64,000 nt of DNA from JAIXUI01 sp943373175 (GTDB lineage: Bacteria > Bacteroidota > Bacteroidia > UBA7662 > JAIXUI01), in assembly GCA_943373175.1 (NCBI GenBank), contig CALSBM010000004.1:1-64000 (forward strand), read 5' to 3'. The translations under genes and the position numbers were made by a program. Shown piece after piece: positions 9,156-17,033 of this stretch; the stretch's first letter is position 1; the number at the start of each line of letters is the position of its first letter. Under the pieces are notes generated by a model. The model was not told the DNA's origin. It did no database searches and saw only the letters and a list, made by a program, of their open reading frames with translations.

Positions 9156-9821
9156 ATGCCTCGCTTATACTTCAAAATCATCATTGTCTTTGTGCTTCTG
9201 TTGGTGCAATCAGCAGGAGCACAACCTTTTTCATTGAAAATAGGAAAACTTAAGTATAAAGGCGGAGGAGATTGGTACGCTAATCCCAGTTCTGTTGGCA
9301 ACCTTGCTCGCTTTTGTAACCAACAATTGCAAACTAGGATTGACCCTATTGAAGTGGTGGTTGAAGTAGGTTCTTCTGAGTTGTTCTCTTTGGCCTTTGT
9401 ACACATGACAGGCCACGGAAATTTAGTGTTCAGCCGTGAGGAAGCCGACAATCTTCGTCAATACCTCATAAGTGGGGGATTTCTGCATATCGACGACAAC
9501 TACGGGATGGACGTTTTTGTAAGAAGAGAAATGAAGAAGGTGTTTCCTGAGCTTGATTGGAAAGAATTAGGCCCGGGTCATCCCATCTATAAACAAAAAT
9601 TTAACTTTCCTAAAGGGCTTCCAAAAATTCACGAACACAATGGAAAGCCTGCTCAGGCTTTTGGCTTGTATTGGAAGGGAAGATTAGTTAGCGTTTATAC
9701 CTACGAATGCGATTTAAGTGATGGTTGGGAAGACCCTGAGGTACATAATGATCCGCAAGAAATTCGGCTGAAAGCCTTGCAAATGGGTGCCAACCTGGTT
9801 CAATACGCTTTTTCTAACTAA
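9156..9821 (+). CDS. DUF4159 domain-containing exported protein
   Basis: 221 residues with a signal peptide (ending SAGAQP) followed by one DUF4159 domain (KLKYKGGGDWYANPSS, then GGFLHIDDNYGMD, and a C-terminal DGWEDPEVHND). The family is usually found near BatA/MoxR-type clusters or as stand-alone exported proteins and resembles a glutamine-amidotransferase-like fold. A TTG at 9138 is an alternative start, but the ATG at 9156 sits directly before the signal peptide. It is probably the last main gene of the 5438 operon (21-base gap). Confidence 0.88.
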   Translation: MPRLYFKIIIVFVLLLVQSAGAQPFSLKIGKLKYKGGGDWYANPSSVGNLARFCNQQLQTRIDPIEVVVEVGSSELFSLAFVHMTGHGNLVFSREEADNLRQYLISGGFLHIDDNYGMDVFVRREMKKVFPELDWKELGPGHPIYKQKFNFPKGLPKIHEHNGKPAQAFGLYWKGRLVSVYTYECDLSDGWEDPEVHNDPQEIRLKALQMGANLVQYAFSN

Positions 9822-9832
9822 TTATCCCCAGC

Positions 9833-9967
9833 TTGACTTCCTCTTCTGACGAAGTTGTAAGCAGTCAGAATTATCCTCCGGGCTTTAACGAGACCTTGTT
9901 GAATATCTCTATTCTTGGTCTATTGCTGTTGTTCCTGCTCAGGTGTTACAGATACCTGACTGCTTAG
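9833..9967 (+). CDS. Possible 44-residue single-pass membrane protein
   Basis: An open frame from a TTG at 9833 to a TAG at 9967, 11 bases after the DUF4159 stop. It encodes a polar, acidic N-terminal half (TSSSDEVVSSQNYPPGFN), a clean hydrophobic helix (about residues 22-36, LNISILGLLLLFLL) and a basic, aromatic end (RCYRYLTA). That layout is what a small N-out membrane protein looks like. Against it: no ATG, no Shine-Dalgarno, and a single short ORF in a 461-base intergenic stretch can arise by chance. Confidence 0.35.
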   Translation: MTSSSDEVVSSQNYPPGFNETLLNISILGLLLLFLLRCYRYLTA

Positions 9968-10282
9968 TGTAGTAAATTACATTCCGGTATCCTGAGAAAC
10001 AGTTATTTGCCTCATCGCTTTGCCGAAACTGCTTCGCTGAATTTATTTGAAGCATTTAATCTGATGGCCTTCAATACAATAGTTGAAAGGCTTAATCCTT
10101 GTTCAACTCGTCAAACCAAACTACTATAAAGCAACTTAATTTCAATCACTTATGAGCAGATTACCAAAGACCGAGATTAATCAAAAATGGTGCTTTAACA
10201 ATCAAAGAAAAAGTTGGAAAACAAAGGGAAACAAAGCAATACCAACAAACCGTAGTTGTGTTTCGAACCTACAAGTTTCCGT
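9968..10282. other. Convergent intergenic stretch without convincing genes
   Basis: This is the 3' side of both the DUF4159 operon and the CarH-like gene. It holds an imperfect hairpin at 10067-10091 (GCCTTCAA against TTGAAAGGC, one bulged base, 8-base loop), which could be a weak bidirectional terminator but lacks a strong T run. A 44-codon ORF at 10152-10286 has no protein-like features. I see no RNA gene. Confidence 0.4.
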
Positions 10283-11185
10283 TTAATTGAGCTGTACGTT
10301 AAGCAATTGATTCAGCTTCGAAACCATTTCGCTTAAGCTTTCCAATAAACAAATTCCTGAAGGAAGTAAATGCTTAACGTCCAAGGCTTGCCGGCCAGAG
10401 GCCAGAATGGTTTGTTTAGGAAAGTCTTTTTGTAAGCGAATCAAATACTCTTCTGCACTTATCGTGGTAAGTGGAGAGGTAAGCACGGTGAATAAAACTT
10501 GTGGCTGGTAAATCTCGCAGACTACCTGAAGATCAGGATAGGGTACATTCTGACCAAGGTAAATGCACTTAGCACCTTTTGAACGTACAACAAAACAAGC
10601 ATACAAAAGCCCTATTTCGTGCCACTCGTTTTCTGGCAAAAACAACAGAAATCGAGGAGCATGAGGGCGATCCTGGGAAGATTGACCATCGATAGCGACG
10701 ATAAGCTTTTGCCGAATTAGATTGGTGATAAAATGCTCGTGTGCAGGATTGATGATTCCCGTTTGCCACATGATGCCTATTTGTTGGAAAAATGGAAAAA
10801 TTACTTCTTCCATAGTCCGTTGAAGCCCTAATTGAAGAATGCTGGTTGATAAGAGCCGTTCGAATTGCGTTTCATTTAGGTCCAGCATTGCGGTGGTCAA
10901 GGCCATCATTTTTCCACTTGCCGCCTCGCTTTTCAGTGTATGCTCCTGAACTAACTGGCATAACTTGCTTTCATTCATGTTAGCCAGTTCAGAAATCTTA
11001 TATCCAAACCGATATAATACGCTAACATTTAACAACTTACGTAAATCTTCCTCAGAATAAGCACGGATATTCGTATCCGAGCGATTCGGAGATGTTAAGT
11101 TATAGCGCTGTTCCCAGACGCGAATTGTATGAGCTTTTATGCCAACAATAGCTTCAATGTCTTTGATAGAGTATAAGTGAGGCAC
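10283..11185 (-). CDS. MerR-type regulator with B12-binding domain (CarH/LitR-like)
   Basis: 300 residues from a GTG at 11185. Residues 5-72 are a MerR DNA-binding domain (AHTIRVWEQRYNLTSPNRSD). Residues about 90-165 form the four-helix cobalamin-capping domain with the Wx9EH motif of adenosylcobalamin photoreceptors (W140, E150, H151). Residues about 175-295 are a Rossmann B12-binding domain with the ExHxxG motif (E187, H189, G192), H189 being the expected lower cobalt ligand. CarH proteins bind DNA as dark-state tetramers and fall apart in light, usually controlling carotenoid genes. None lie in this window, so the target is unknown. It follows the thioesterase gene on the same strand with a 61-base gap. 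Confidence 0.85.
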   Translation of the reverse strand: MPHLYSIKDIEAIVGIKAHTIRVWEQRYNLTSPNRSDTNIRAYSEEDLRKLLNVSVLYRFGYKISELANMNESKLCQLVQEHTLKSEAASGKMMALTTAMLDLNETQFERLLSTSILQLGLQRTMEEVIFPFFQQIGIMWQTGIINPAHEHFITNLIRQKLIVAIDGQSSQDRPHAPRFLLFLPENEWHEIGLLYACFVVRSKGAKCIYLGQNVPYPDLQVVCEIYQPQVLFTVLTSPLTTISAEEYLIRLQKDFPKQTILASGRQALDVKHLLPSGICLLESLSEMVSKLNQLLNVQLN

Positions 11186-11246
11186 ATATTTTTAACACCT
11201 GCCTTTCGAGATTGTTTTAACAGCACCATTTTATTGAAGTAGATTT

Positions 11247-11663
11247 TCAAAGAAGAATGGCCATGTTCGAACTGGCCTTCCCTATAAGGCGTAGTTCGCC
11301 CTTATTGACGGTATAAATTTCTGCTTCGCAATAACTTATACGGCTGCCCGCCTTAATTACTGTACCTACGGCTTGCAATCGTTCCCCATAGCCTGGAGCT
11401 AAAAAATGTTGATGCAAATCGATTGTAACAACTTTAGCTCCCTCGGGTGCACGAGTGTAAGCAGCAAATCCCATAACCAAATCGGCGGCAGAGAGAATTA
11501 CCCCACCGTGAACTCTGCCAAAATGCTGAAAAGCAAAACTTGCCAACTCCATGGATCCGGTAACTATACCCTCTTCGATCGTATCGATATCAAAACCTAA
11601 ATGATGCATGAAATGCTGTTCCTTCAGCATGTTTCGGATGGCAACTTCTCTGGGATGCGACAT
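11247..11663 (-). CDS. PaaI/4HBT-fold acyl-CoA thioesterase family protein
   Basis: 138 residues with a single hotdog domain. The motif FGRVHGGVILSAADLVMGFA matches the PaaI group: HGG begins the central helix, followed by the acidic catalytic residue (D). It hydrolyses acyl- or aryl-CoA thioesters; the natural substrate cannot be read from the sequence. Head to head with the DUF3822 gene across 38 bases that hold facing promoter-like elements. Confidence 0.85.
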   Translation of the reverse strand: MSHPREVAIRNMLKEQHFMHHLGFDIDTIEEGIVTGSMELASFAFQHFGRVHGGVILSAADLVMGFAAYTRAPEGAKVVTIDLHQHFLAPGYGERLQAVGTVIKAGSRISYCEAEIYTVNKGELRLIGKASSNMAILL

Positions 11664-11668
11664 AGGTC

Positions 11669-11699
11669 GGCAAGGTAAAGCATTTCAATTACCTTTGCC
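11669..11699. promoter_or_regulatory. Near-palindromic divergent promoter region
   Basis: GGCAAGGTAA (11669-11678) faces TTACCTTTGCC (11689-11699), an inverted repeat with one extra T. The right arm contains TACCTTTG (11690-11697), a perfect -7 element ending 4 bases before the ATG at 11702. The left arm read on the minus strand gives TACCTTG, 7 bases before the thioesterase ATG at 11663. The symmetry may simply reflect two facing -7 boxes, or may be a shared operator. Confidence 0.5.
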
Positions 11700-11701
11700 G
11701 C

Positions 11702-12487
11702 ATGGAAGTACGCCTGGCAGATTCGGCTTACCGCGAAGAAGACAGCCATTCTCAGCATCTATTCCTTTATCCGGGACCAGAAAACCTGTCATGGCTGATA
11801 ACCGAATCCGGTGAAACTCGTTTTCTGGGAAGTAAACCTTGGAATGGCAATGGAAATGTTGAAGCTGTTCATCAACTTATAGCTAACGAAGAATCGTTAG
11901 GCTTTCCATACGCCTCTACCCATATCTTACTCAGCACCGACAGACTCAACTTGGTTCCGCAGGATTTGTATCGATCGGGAGAAGGCATGGATTATTTTGA
12001 GGTTGCAGACGATTTAAGTATTGAAGAAGAATTGCAACGCTCCAGAGCTGCTTCTTCTCTTTATGAGACTCTTTTTCCTATGAGTCGTGGCTATTTGTTA
12101 GCTTGGCAAATCGCTTTTCCAAAGGCACAAATTCGTTTTCTTCATGATATGGTGTTAGAATGGTCGCCGAATGGACTTTCGATTTGGAAAGAAGCTAAAA
12201 GAGCATTGTTCTGCTGTAAAAAGGATGAAGAATTACTTGCTTTTCAGGTAAAACCAACGGAAACAGCGGATGACTTTCGTTATCAGACAGAATTATTTTT
12301 ACAAGCTAAGTTCCTTATAGATAAAGGCGAAGGAATGATTAATCTCTTTAATTGCGGAGAAGCTACTTCGGAGAACTGGAATTTTTCGATTTTATCACAG
12401 CCTTCTGGGCTTCGTATTTCGCCCACCCATCTCGAATTAGTTAGTAAAGGGCACTTTTACCCCTTGTTTCGTTTGGCATGCGAATAA
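11702..12487 (+). CDS. DUF3822 family protein
   Basis: 261 residues. It matches the Bacteroidota DUF3822 family, which has an actin/ASKHA-like fold and no proven function, and it sits directly before rsmD and coaD, its usual neighbours. It overlaps rsmD by 10 bases, so the two are probably co-translated. The start ATG is supported by the TACCTTTG element 4 bases upstream. The acidic run YFEVADDLSIEEEL near residue 100 is characteristic of the family. Confidence 0.85.
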   Translation: MEVRLADSAYREEDSHSQHLFLYPGPENLSWLITESGETRFLGSKPWNGNGNVEAVHQLIANEESLGFPYASTHILLSTDRLNLVPQDLYRSGEGMDYFEVADDLSIEEELQRSRAASSLYETLFPMSRGYLLAWQIAFPKAQIRFLHDMVLEWSPNGLSIWKEAKRALFCCKKDEELLAFQVKPTETADDFRYQTELFLQAKFLIDKGEGMINLFNCGEATSENWNFSILSQPSGLRISPTHLELVSKGHFYPLFRLACE

Positions 12488-13011
12488 TTGGCGGAACAGC
12501 CGGTGGAAGAATTCTCAAAGTACCCTCCGGTTTACCGGTGCGCCCTACAACCGACAAAGCCAAGCTCGCATTGTTCAATAAACTTGACCATTCTTGGGAA
12601 ATCGACGGTTTGTTGGCTTTAGACCTATTTTCAGGCACTGGAAGTTTCGCTTTAGAAATTGCTTCAAGAGGCGCGAAAGCCATCGCGATAGATCAGCATC
12701 AAGGATGCTGTACTTTTATAAAACAAAGTGCACAACAATTGGAACTTCCTGTTCATGTCGTGCAATCTGAGGTATTCGGATATTTACTAAGAAAACCCGA
12801 ACAGCCGTTCAACCTAATTTTTGCCGATCCGCCCTATCAACATGTTCAACTTAGGCGACTTCCAGAATTAATCATCGAACACTGGTTGGCACCGGAAGGA
12901 TGGTTCATTCTGGAACATCCACGTTCTTATTCGTTTTCCGAAAATCCTAATATTCTGGAAGAAAGAATCTTCGGTCAAAGCGTTTTCACCATATTTGAAC
13001 GCCATGCCTAA
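12478..13011 (+). CDS. rsmD: 16S rRNA (guanine966-N2)-methyltransferase RsmD
   Basis: 177 residues. The opening MRIIGGTAGGRILKVP and the following RPTTDKAKLALFNKL are diagnostic for RsmD; motif I is LDLFSGTGSFALE and the catalytic N6/N2-methyltransferase motif is DPPY (about residue 119). It methylates G966 of 16S rRNA in the assembled 30S subunit. It overlaps coaD by 8 bases; rsmD-coaD is a widely conserved pair. Confidence 0.95.
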   Translation: MRIIGGTAGGRILKVPSGLPVRPTTDKAKLALFNKLDHSWEIDGLLALDLFSGTGSFALEIASRGAKAIAIDQHQGCCTFIKQSAQQLELPVHVVQSEVFGYLLRKPEQPFNLIFADPPYQHVQLRRLPELIIEHWLAPEGWFILEHPRSYSFSENPNILEERIFGQSVFTIFERHA

Positions 13012-13471
13012 GATTGCCCTTTTCCCCGGCTCGTTTGACCCCATTACTATGGGTCATGTTGACATCATCAAAAGGGCAGCCCCTTTGTTTGATGAATTGG
13101 TGATAGGACTTGGCAGTAACAGCCAAAAATCCTCTTTATTTAACTTAGAACAACGGCTCGAATGGATTAGGGAAGAATTCAAGCATTTGCCCAAAGTGAG
13201 GGTTGAAGAGTATCAAGGGTTGACCGTAAACTACTGCAAACTAATTGGTGCTTCCTTCATCATTCGTGGATTGCGCTCAGCTCCAGATTTTGAGTACGAA
13301 AAGAACATTGCCCAGTTCAACAAAGCGATGGAAGGAATTGACACGCTCTTTTTCATGACTGAACCTGCACTCTCTCCTATTTCATCCTCCATAGTAAGGG
13401 ACATAATCCGTAATCAAGGTGATCCCAGCCCGTTTGTACCAGAAAGCGTTAAGCAACACTTTAGGAAGTAG
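13004..13471 (+). CDS. coaD: Phosphopantetheine adenylyltransferase
   Basis: 155 residues from the ATG at 13004 (a TTG at 12995 would be out of keeping with the family). It makes dephospho-CoA from 4'-phosphopantetheine and ATP, the fourth step of CoA synthesis. Visible motifs: GSFDPITMGH (nucleotide binding, TxGH variant), RGLRSAPDFEYE and the ISSSIVR signature. The length fits the family. It is the third gene of the DUF3822-rsmD-coaD block. Confidence 0.96.
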   Translation: MPKIALFPGSFDPITMGHVDIIKRAAPLFDELVIGLGSNSQKSSLFNLEQRLEWIREEFKHLPKVRVEEYQGLTVNYCKLIGASFIIRGLRSAPDFEYEKNIAQFNKAMEGIDTLFFMTEPALSPISSSIVRDIIRNQGDPSPFVPESVKQHFRK

Positions 13472-13513
13472 AAGCAGAATAGTTCGTAGGCGAAATAGTC
13501 CAATAGAATTTGG

Positions 13514-13521
13514 CAAATTTG
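13514..13521 (+). promoter_or_regulatory. CAAATTTG, -7-like element 4 bases before hisS
   Basis: Seven of eight positions match TAnnTTTG, and the element ends 4 bases before the GTG at 13526, the same spacing as at 5426, 11690, 26009, 33045 and 42075. No TTG is found at the expected -33 position. Confidence 0.4.
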
Positions 13522-13525
13522 CGCC

Positions 13526-14908
13526 GTGAGTAAACCAGCACTTGCCCGGGGCACCCGGGATTTTAGTCCAGCCGAAATGGCCAAACGCCAGTATGTATTT
13601 CATGTTCTCGAGCGCCTTTTCAAGCTTTATGGATTCCAACCTTTGGAAACTCCTGCAGTCGAGAACATTGAAACGCTTACCGGAAAGTATGGTGAAGAAG
13701 GTGATCGCCTAATTTTCAAAATTCTTAATTCAGGCAACTACCTCGAAAACATTACCCATGAGGCTTTTGAACAAGCTAAAGCCAGCCATTCGAAAAGCCT
13801 GACTCCCGCGATTTGCGAAAAAGCCCTTCGTTACGATTTGACGATTCCTTTTGCGAGGTATATAGCCATGAATCATGGTCAACTTGCATTTCCTTTTCGC
13901 CGATTTCAGATGCAGCCTGTTTGGAGGGCCGATCGCCCTCAAAAAGGGCGTTACCGTGAATTTTACCAATGCGATGCCGACATAATCGGGAGTAACTCAA
14001 TCCTGATGGAGACCGATTTAGTATCGCTTTATCATGAAGGATTTGTTTCGCTGGGATTTAAAGACTTTTCGATTTATGTGAATCATCGGGTGGTGCTTCA
14101 ATCTCTGGCTAGGTGTTGCGGCTGTGTAGAACAAACTGATTTTATCCAATTTGTAACAACGCTGGATAAATGGGATAAAATAGGAAAAGAAAAAGTGGTC
14201 GAAGAGTGGTCAGGCTGGTTGCCGAATCAACATTCTCTCAACGAAGTTGTTGAGTTGCTTGAAGAAGAAAATGTTTCATTAAAAACGCTTTCAGACTTCT
14301 TTTCCAATTATTTAAATCAATCAGATTATACTTCCGGAATACAAGATTTACAAACCTTAATGAGCTACTGCGCTTCAATTCCAACCTTAAAATTCAATCT
14401 AAAACTTGCGCGTGGTTTAGATTATTACACCGGTTGTGTGTTTGAAGTTGTAACTCACGAAATGGCAATGGGAAGTCTTGGAGGTGGAGGACGATACGAC
14501 AACCTAACAGGAGTTTTCGGATTGAAGGACATGAGCGGAGTTGGAATTTCATTTGGCTTTGAGCGAATAGTAGATGTTATGTCCCATCTGAATTTGTTTC
14601 CAGACTCCTTAACTTCTTCAGCTAAGCTATTGGTTATTGCCTTGGACGAGCAAGTTATGGAACATGCCTATAAACTGCTTCAATCCATTCGAAAGCTTGG
14701 AATCAGTGCAGACCTTTATCCAGAAATTGTAAAAATGAAAAAATCGCTCTCGTATGCAGAAAATAGAGGTACTCAAAACGTTATTCTTATTGGAAGCACC
14801 GAAGTTGAAAACCAGCAGTTTATCCTGAAAAACTTAACTACTGGAAACCAGAAAACGCTGAATTTGAACAACATTAGTCAACTACACACTGCATTAGAGG
14901 CAGAATAA
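13526..14908 (+). CDS. hisS: Histidine-tRNA ligase
   Basis: 460 residues, start GTG at 13526. It charges tRNA-His. Class II motifs: ARGTRDFSP at the N-terminus, motif 2 around RADRPQKGRYREFYQCDADI, the HisRS signatures LARGLDYYTG and GGGRYDNL, motif 3 GVGISFGFERI, and a C-terminal anticodon-binding domain (about 375-455). The length is normal. A 9-base gap separates it from the ammonia-lyase gene. Confidence 0.97.
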   Translation: MSKPALARGTRDFSPAEMAKRQYVFHVLERLFKLYGFQPLETPAVENIETLTGKYGEEGDRLIFKILNSGNYLENITHEAFEQAKASHSKSLTPAICEKALRYDLTIPFARYIAMNHGQLAFPFRRFQMQPVWRADRPQKGRYREFYQCDADIIGSNSILMETDLVSLYHEGFVSLGFKDFSIYVNHRVVLQSLARCCGCVEQTDFIQFVTTLDKWDKIGKEKVVEEWSGWLPNQHSLNEVVELLEEENVSLKTLSDFFSNYLNQSDYTSGIQDLQTLMSYCASIPTLKFNLKLARGLDYYTGCVFEVVTHEMAMGSLGGGGRYDNLTGVFGLKDMSGVGISFGFERIVDVMSHLNLFPDSLTSSAKLLVIALDEQVMEHAYKLLQSIRKLGISADLYPEIVKMKKSLSYAENRGTQNVILIGSTEVENQQFILKNLTTGNQKTLNLNNISQLHTALEAE

Positions 14909-14917
14909 AATTTCACG

Positions 14918-16408
14918 ATGAGTACCATTCTGGCAGGGTTGCCCCTCAGCATTGATCAACTTCGTCCGGTAGCATTAGGCGAAGTGAAAATTGAACTTAG
15001 TTCTTTAGCACATTCCAACATTGAAAAGAGTTACCATTACCTGAGGGATAAACTTTCCCAGTCGGATCGCTTGTTTTATGGCATCAATACCGGATTTGGT
15101 GCATTGTGTAACATCGCCATTTTATCCGAAGATTTGAGCCTGCTGCAACACAACTTAGTACGCTCTCATGCCTGTGGTTGTGGTGAAAAAGTCCCTGCTC
15201 CAATCGTTAGACTGATGATGTTTCTGAAAATACAATCGTTGTCCTACGGATATTCAGCAGTAAATCCTGAAACAGTGGGGTTGTTGCTTAACCTGTACAA
15301 CCTTGATATTCTCCCGATAATTTACAACCAAGGCTCACTGGGAGCTTCTGGAGACCTTGCGCCATTAGCTCATTTAAGCCTTCCCCTAATTGGCGAAGGC
15401 ATGGTGAATTACCTCGGAAGAGAAATGCCTGCTCAAGAAGCCTTAACTCTTGCAGGGTTAAAACCAATCCAATTAGGTGCTAAGGAAGGATTAGCCCTGT
15501 TGAATGGAACGCAGTTCATGTTAGCTTATGCATGTTGGTGCTTAATGGAAGCAGACCATCTAATGCATTGGGCAGATTTTCTCGCTGCTGCATCCTTAGA
15601 TGCGTTCGATGGTAAAATAGAGCCTTTTCGTCCCGAGTTGCATAGAATCAGGCCTCATCCAGGGCAACAGCTTTGTGCAACTAAGGTTTTGAGTTGGTTA
15701 GAAGGAAGTGAAATTCAAAAACAGGTAAAGGTTAATGTTCAGGATCCGTATTCGTTCCGTTGTGTCCCTCAGGTTCATGGGGCTAGCAGGCAAGTACTGG
15801 AACATGCGCGTCAAGTTGTAACCATCGAACTTAACTCCGTTACCGATAATCCCAATGTATTTCCAAACGAAGATGCCATTCTTTCTGGAGGCAACTTTCA
15901 TGGACAACCATTGGCCTTGGTGATGGATTATCTCGCTATTGGCTTACATGAACTCGGACACATCAGCGAGCGTAGGGTATATAAGCTTATTAGTGGCGAG
16001 CGTAATCTTCCTTCATTTCTAGTATCAAATCCAGGACTTAACTCTGGACTTATGATTCCTCAGTACACGGCTGCCTCTATTGTCAGTCAGAATAAACAAC
16101 TTTGTACTCCCGCTTCCGTTGACAGCATTCCATCGTCTAATGGTCAAGAAGATCATGTAAGCATGGGGGCTAACGCCGCAACCAAACTATTTCGGATTTT
16201 AGATAATCTTTATAGTCTGTTTTCCATTGAAATGCTCAATACAAGTCAAGCTTTGTATTTCCGGGAACCATTAAATAGTTCTCTATCCATTGTAAAAGTC
16301 ATCAATGCGTGGAGAAACAAAGTGCCACTTGTTGAGGTTGACAGAATATTCGCAAACGATATAGCAGAAGGCCGTGCTTTCATCCAAGAATACCAACCCC
16401 AACCTTAG
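14918..16408 (+). CDS. hutH: Histidine ammonia-lyase family enzyme
   Basis: 496 residues of the MIO-dependent aromatic amino acid ammonia-lyase family. ASG at 143-145 (GSLGASGDLAPLAH) forms the MIO prosthetic group; YGINTGFG is at about 54-61, and SNGQEDHVSMG carries the Glu expected in histidine-specific members. The residue pair after LVR is SH rather than the HH/FL types of tyrosine/phenylalanine lyases, favouring histidine to urocanate. No hutU, hutI or hutG lies nearby, so a catabolic role is not shown by context. It overlaps the PAP2 gene by 35 bases. Confidence 0.88.
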   Translation: MSTILAGLPLSIDQLRPVALGEVKIELSSLAHSNIEKSYHYLRDKLSQSDRLFYGINTGFGALCNIAILSEDLSLLQHNLVRSHACGCGEKVPAPIVRLMMFLKIQSLSYGYSAVNPETVGLLLNLYNLDILPIIYNQGSLGASGDLAPLAHLSLPLIGEGMVNYLGREMPAQEALTLAGLKPIQLGAKEGLALLNGTQFMLAYACWCLMEADHLMHWADFLAAASLDAFDGKIEPFRPELHRIRPHPGQQLCATKVLSWLEGSEIQKQVKVNVQDPYSFRCVPQVHGASRQVLEHARQVVTIELNSVTDNPNVFPNEDAILSGGNFHGQPLALVMDYLAIGLHELGHISERRVYKLISGERNLPSFLVSNPGLNSGLMIPQYTAASIVSQNKQLCTPASVDSIPSSNGQEDHVSMGANAATKLFRILDNLYSLFSIEMLNTSQALYFREPLNSSLSIVKVINAWRNKVPLVEVDRIFANDIAEGRAFIQEYQPQP

Positions 16409-17033
16409 GATTCAACAAATCCGATCCGTTTATAGCAAAGCTGGATTTTGGGTACCCGCGTTAGTTTTTTTACTAACTGGTTGGGTATTGATTTTCACCC
16501 TTCCTAAAGAAGTGAGTTTTCGCTGGCTTACGCATAATCATTCCCCTTGGTTGGATGTGGCTATGCGTAACCTTACCTACCTCGGCGATGGTCTAATGTT
16601 GGTGTTGACGGTTCTAATTTTTCTTGGGATAGACAAATCGAAGTCTTGGCGAATTGCACTTGCCGGAATTTTCACTTCCATTGTAGTTCAATCGCTCAAA
16701 CATGGCCCCTTTAATCAGGTCGCAAGACCTTCTCTTCACTTCAGTCAAATAGGTGAAGCCATAAGGGCTATTCCCGGAGTTGAACAACATGCCATGAATA
16801 GTTTCCCATCTGGACACGCTGCATCGGCATTTGCCTTGTTTTGGATGTTGACTTTACTCAATACCCGCAAGCGATACGCATTTCCCTTTTTCATGCTCGC
16901 ACTCACGGCAGCTTTTTCCAGGGTTTACCTCGGTCAACACTTTTTCAATGATATAGTAGCAGGTGCAACTATTGGAATGGCGGTATCGAGTTTCGTTTTC
17001 TGGCTGTGGCCTGTTAAAATTGAAAGTAAATAA
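16374..17033 (+). CDS. PAP2-family membrane phosphatase
   Basis: 219 residues with about five or six membrane helices. The phosphatase signature is present: a K...ARP motif near residues 103-113, FPSGHAA near 143-149 and SRVYLGQHFFNDIVAG with the third-motif Arg, His and Asp. It is likely to dephosphorylate a lipid phosphate such as undecaprenyl pyrophosphate or phosphatidate. The start is a GTG at 16374 inside the ammonia-lyase gene, with no ATG available before the first helix. Convergent 20-base overlap with the MBOAT gene. Confidence 0.88.
   Translation: MLSSKNTNPNLRIQQIRSVYSKAGFWVPALVFLLTGWVLIFTLPKEVSFRWLTHNHSPWLDVAMRNLTYLGDGLMLVLTVLIFLGIDKSKSWRIALAGIFTSIVVQSLKHGPFNQVARPSLHFSQIGEAIRAIPGVEQHAMNSFPSGHAASAFALFWMLTLLNTRKRYAFPFFMLALTAAFSRVYLGQHFFNDIVAGATIGMAVSSFVFWLWPVKIESK

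Noticed and set aside
9095..9451. 118-codon ORF antisense to the DUF4159 gene
   Set aside because: Low-complexity shadow of a well-supported gene.
10067..10091. Hairpin as a strong terminator
   Set aside because: Bulged stem and no T run on either strand; kept only as a note in the intergenic entry.
10152..10286. 44-codon ORF on the plus strand overlapping the CarH-like stop
   Set aside because: Random-looking K/N/Q/S composition with no hydrophobic or motif structure, and it runs antisense into a real gene.
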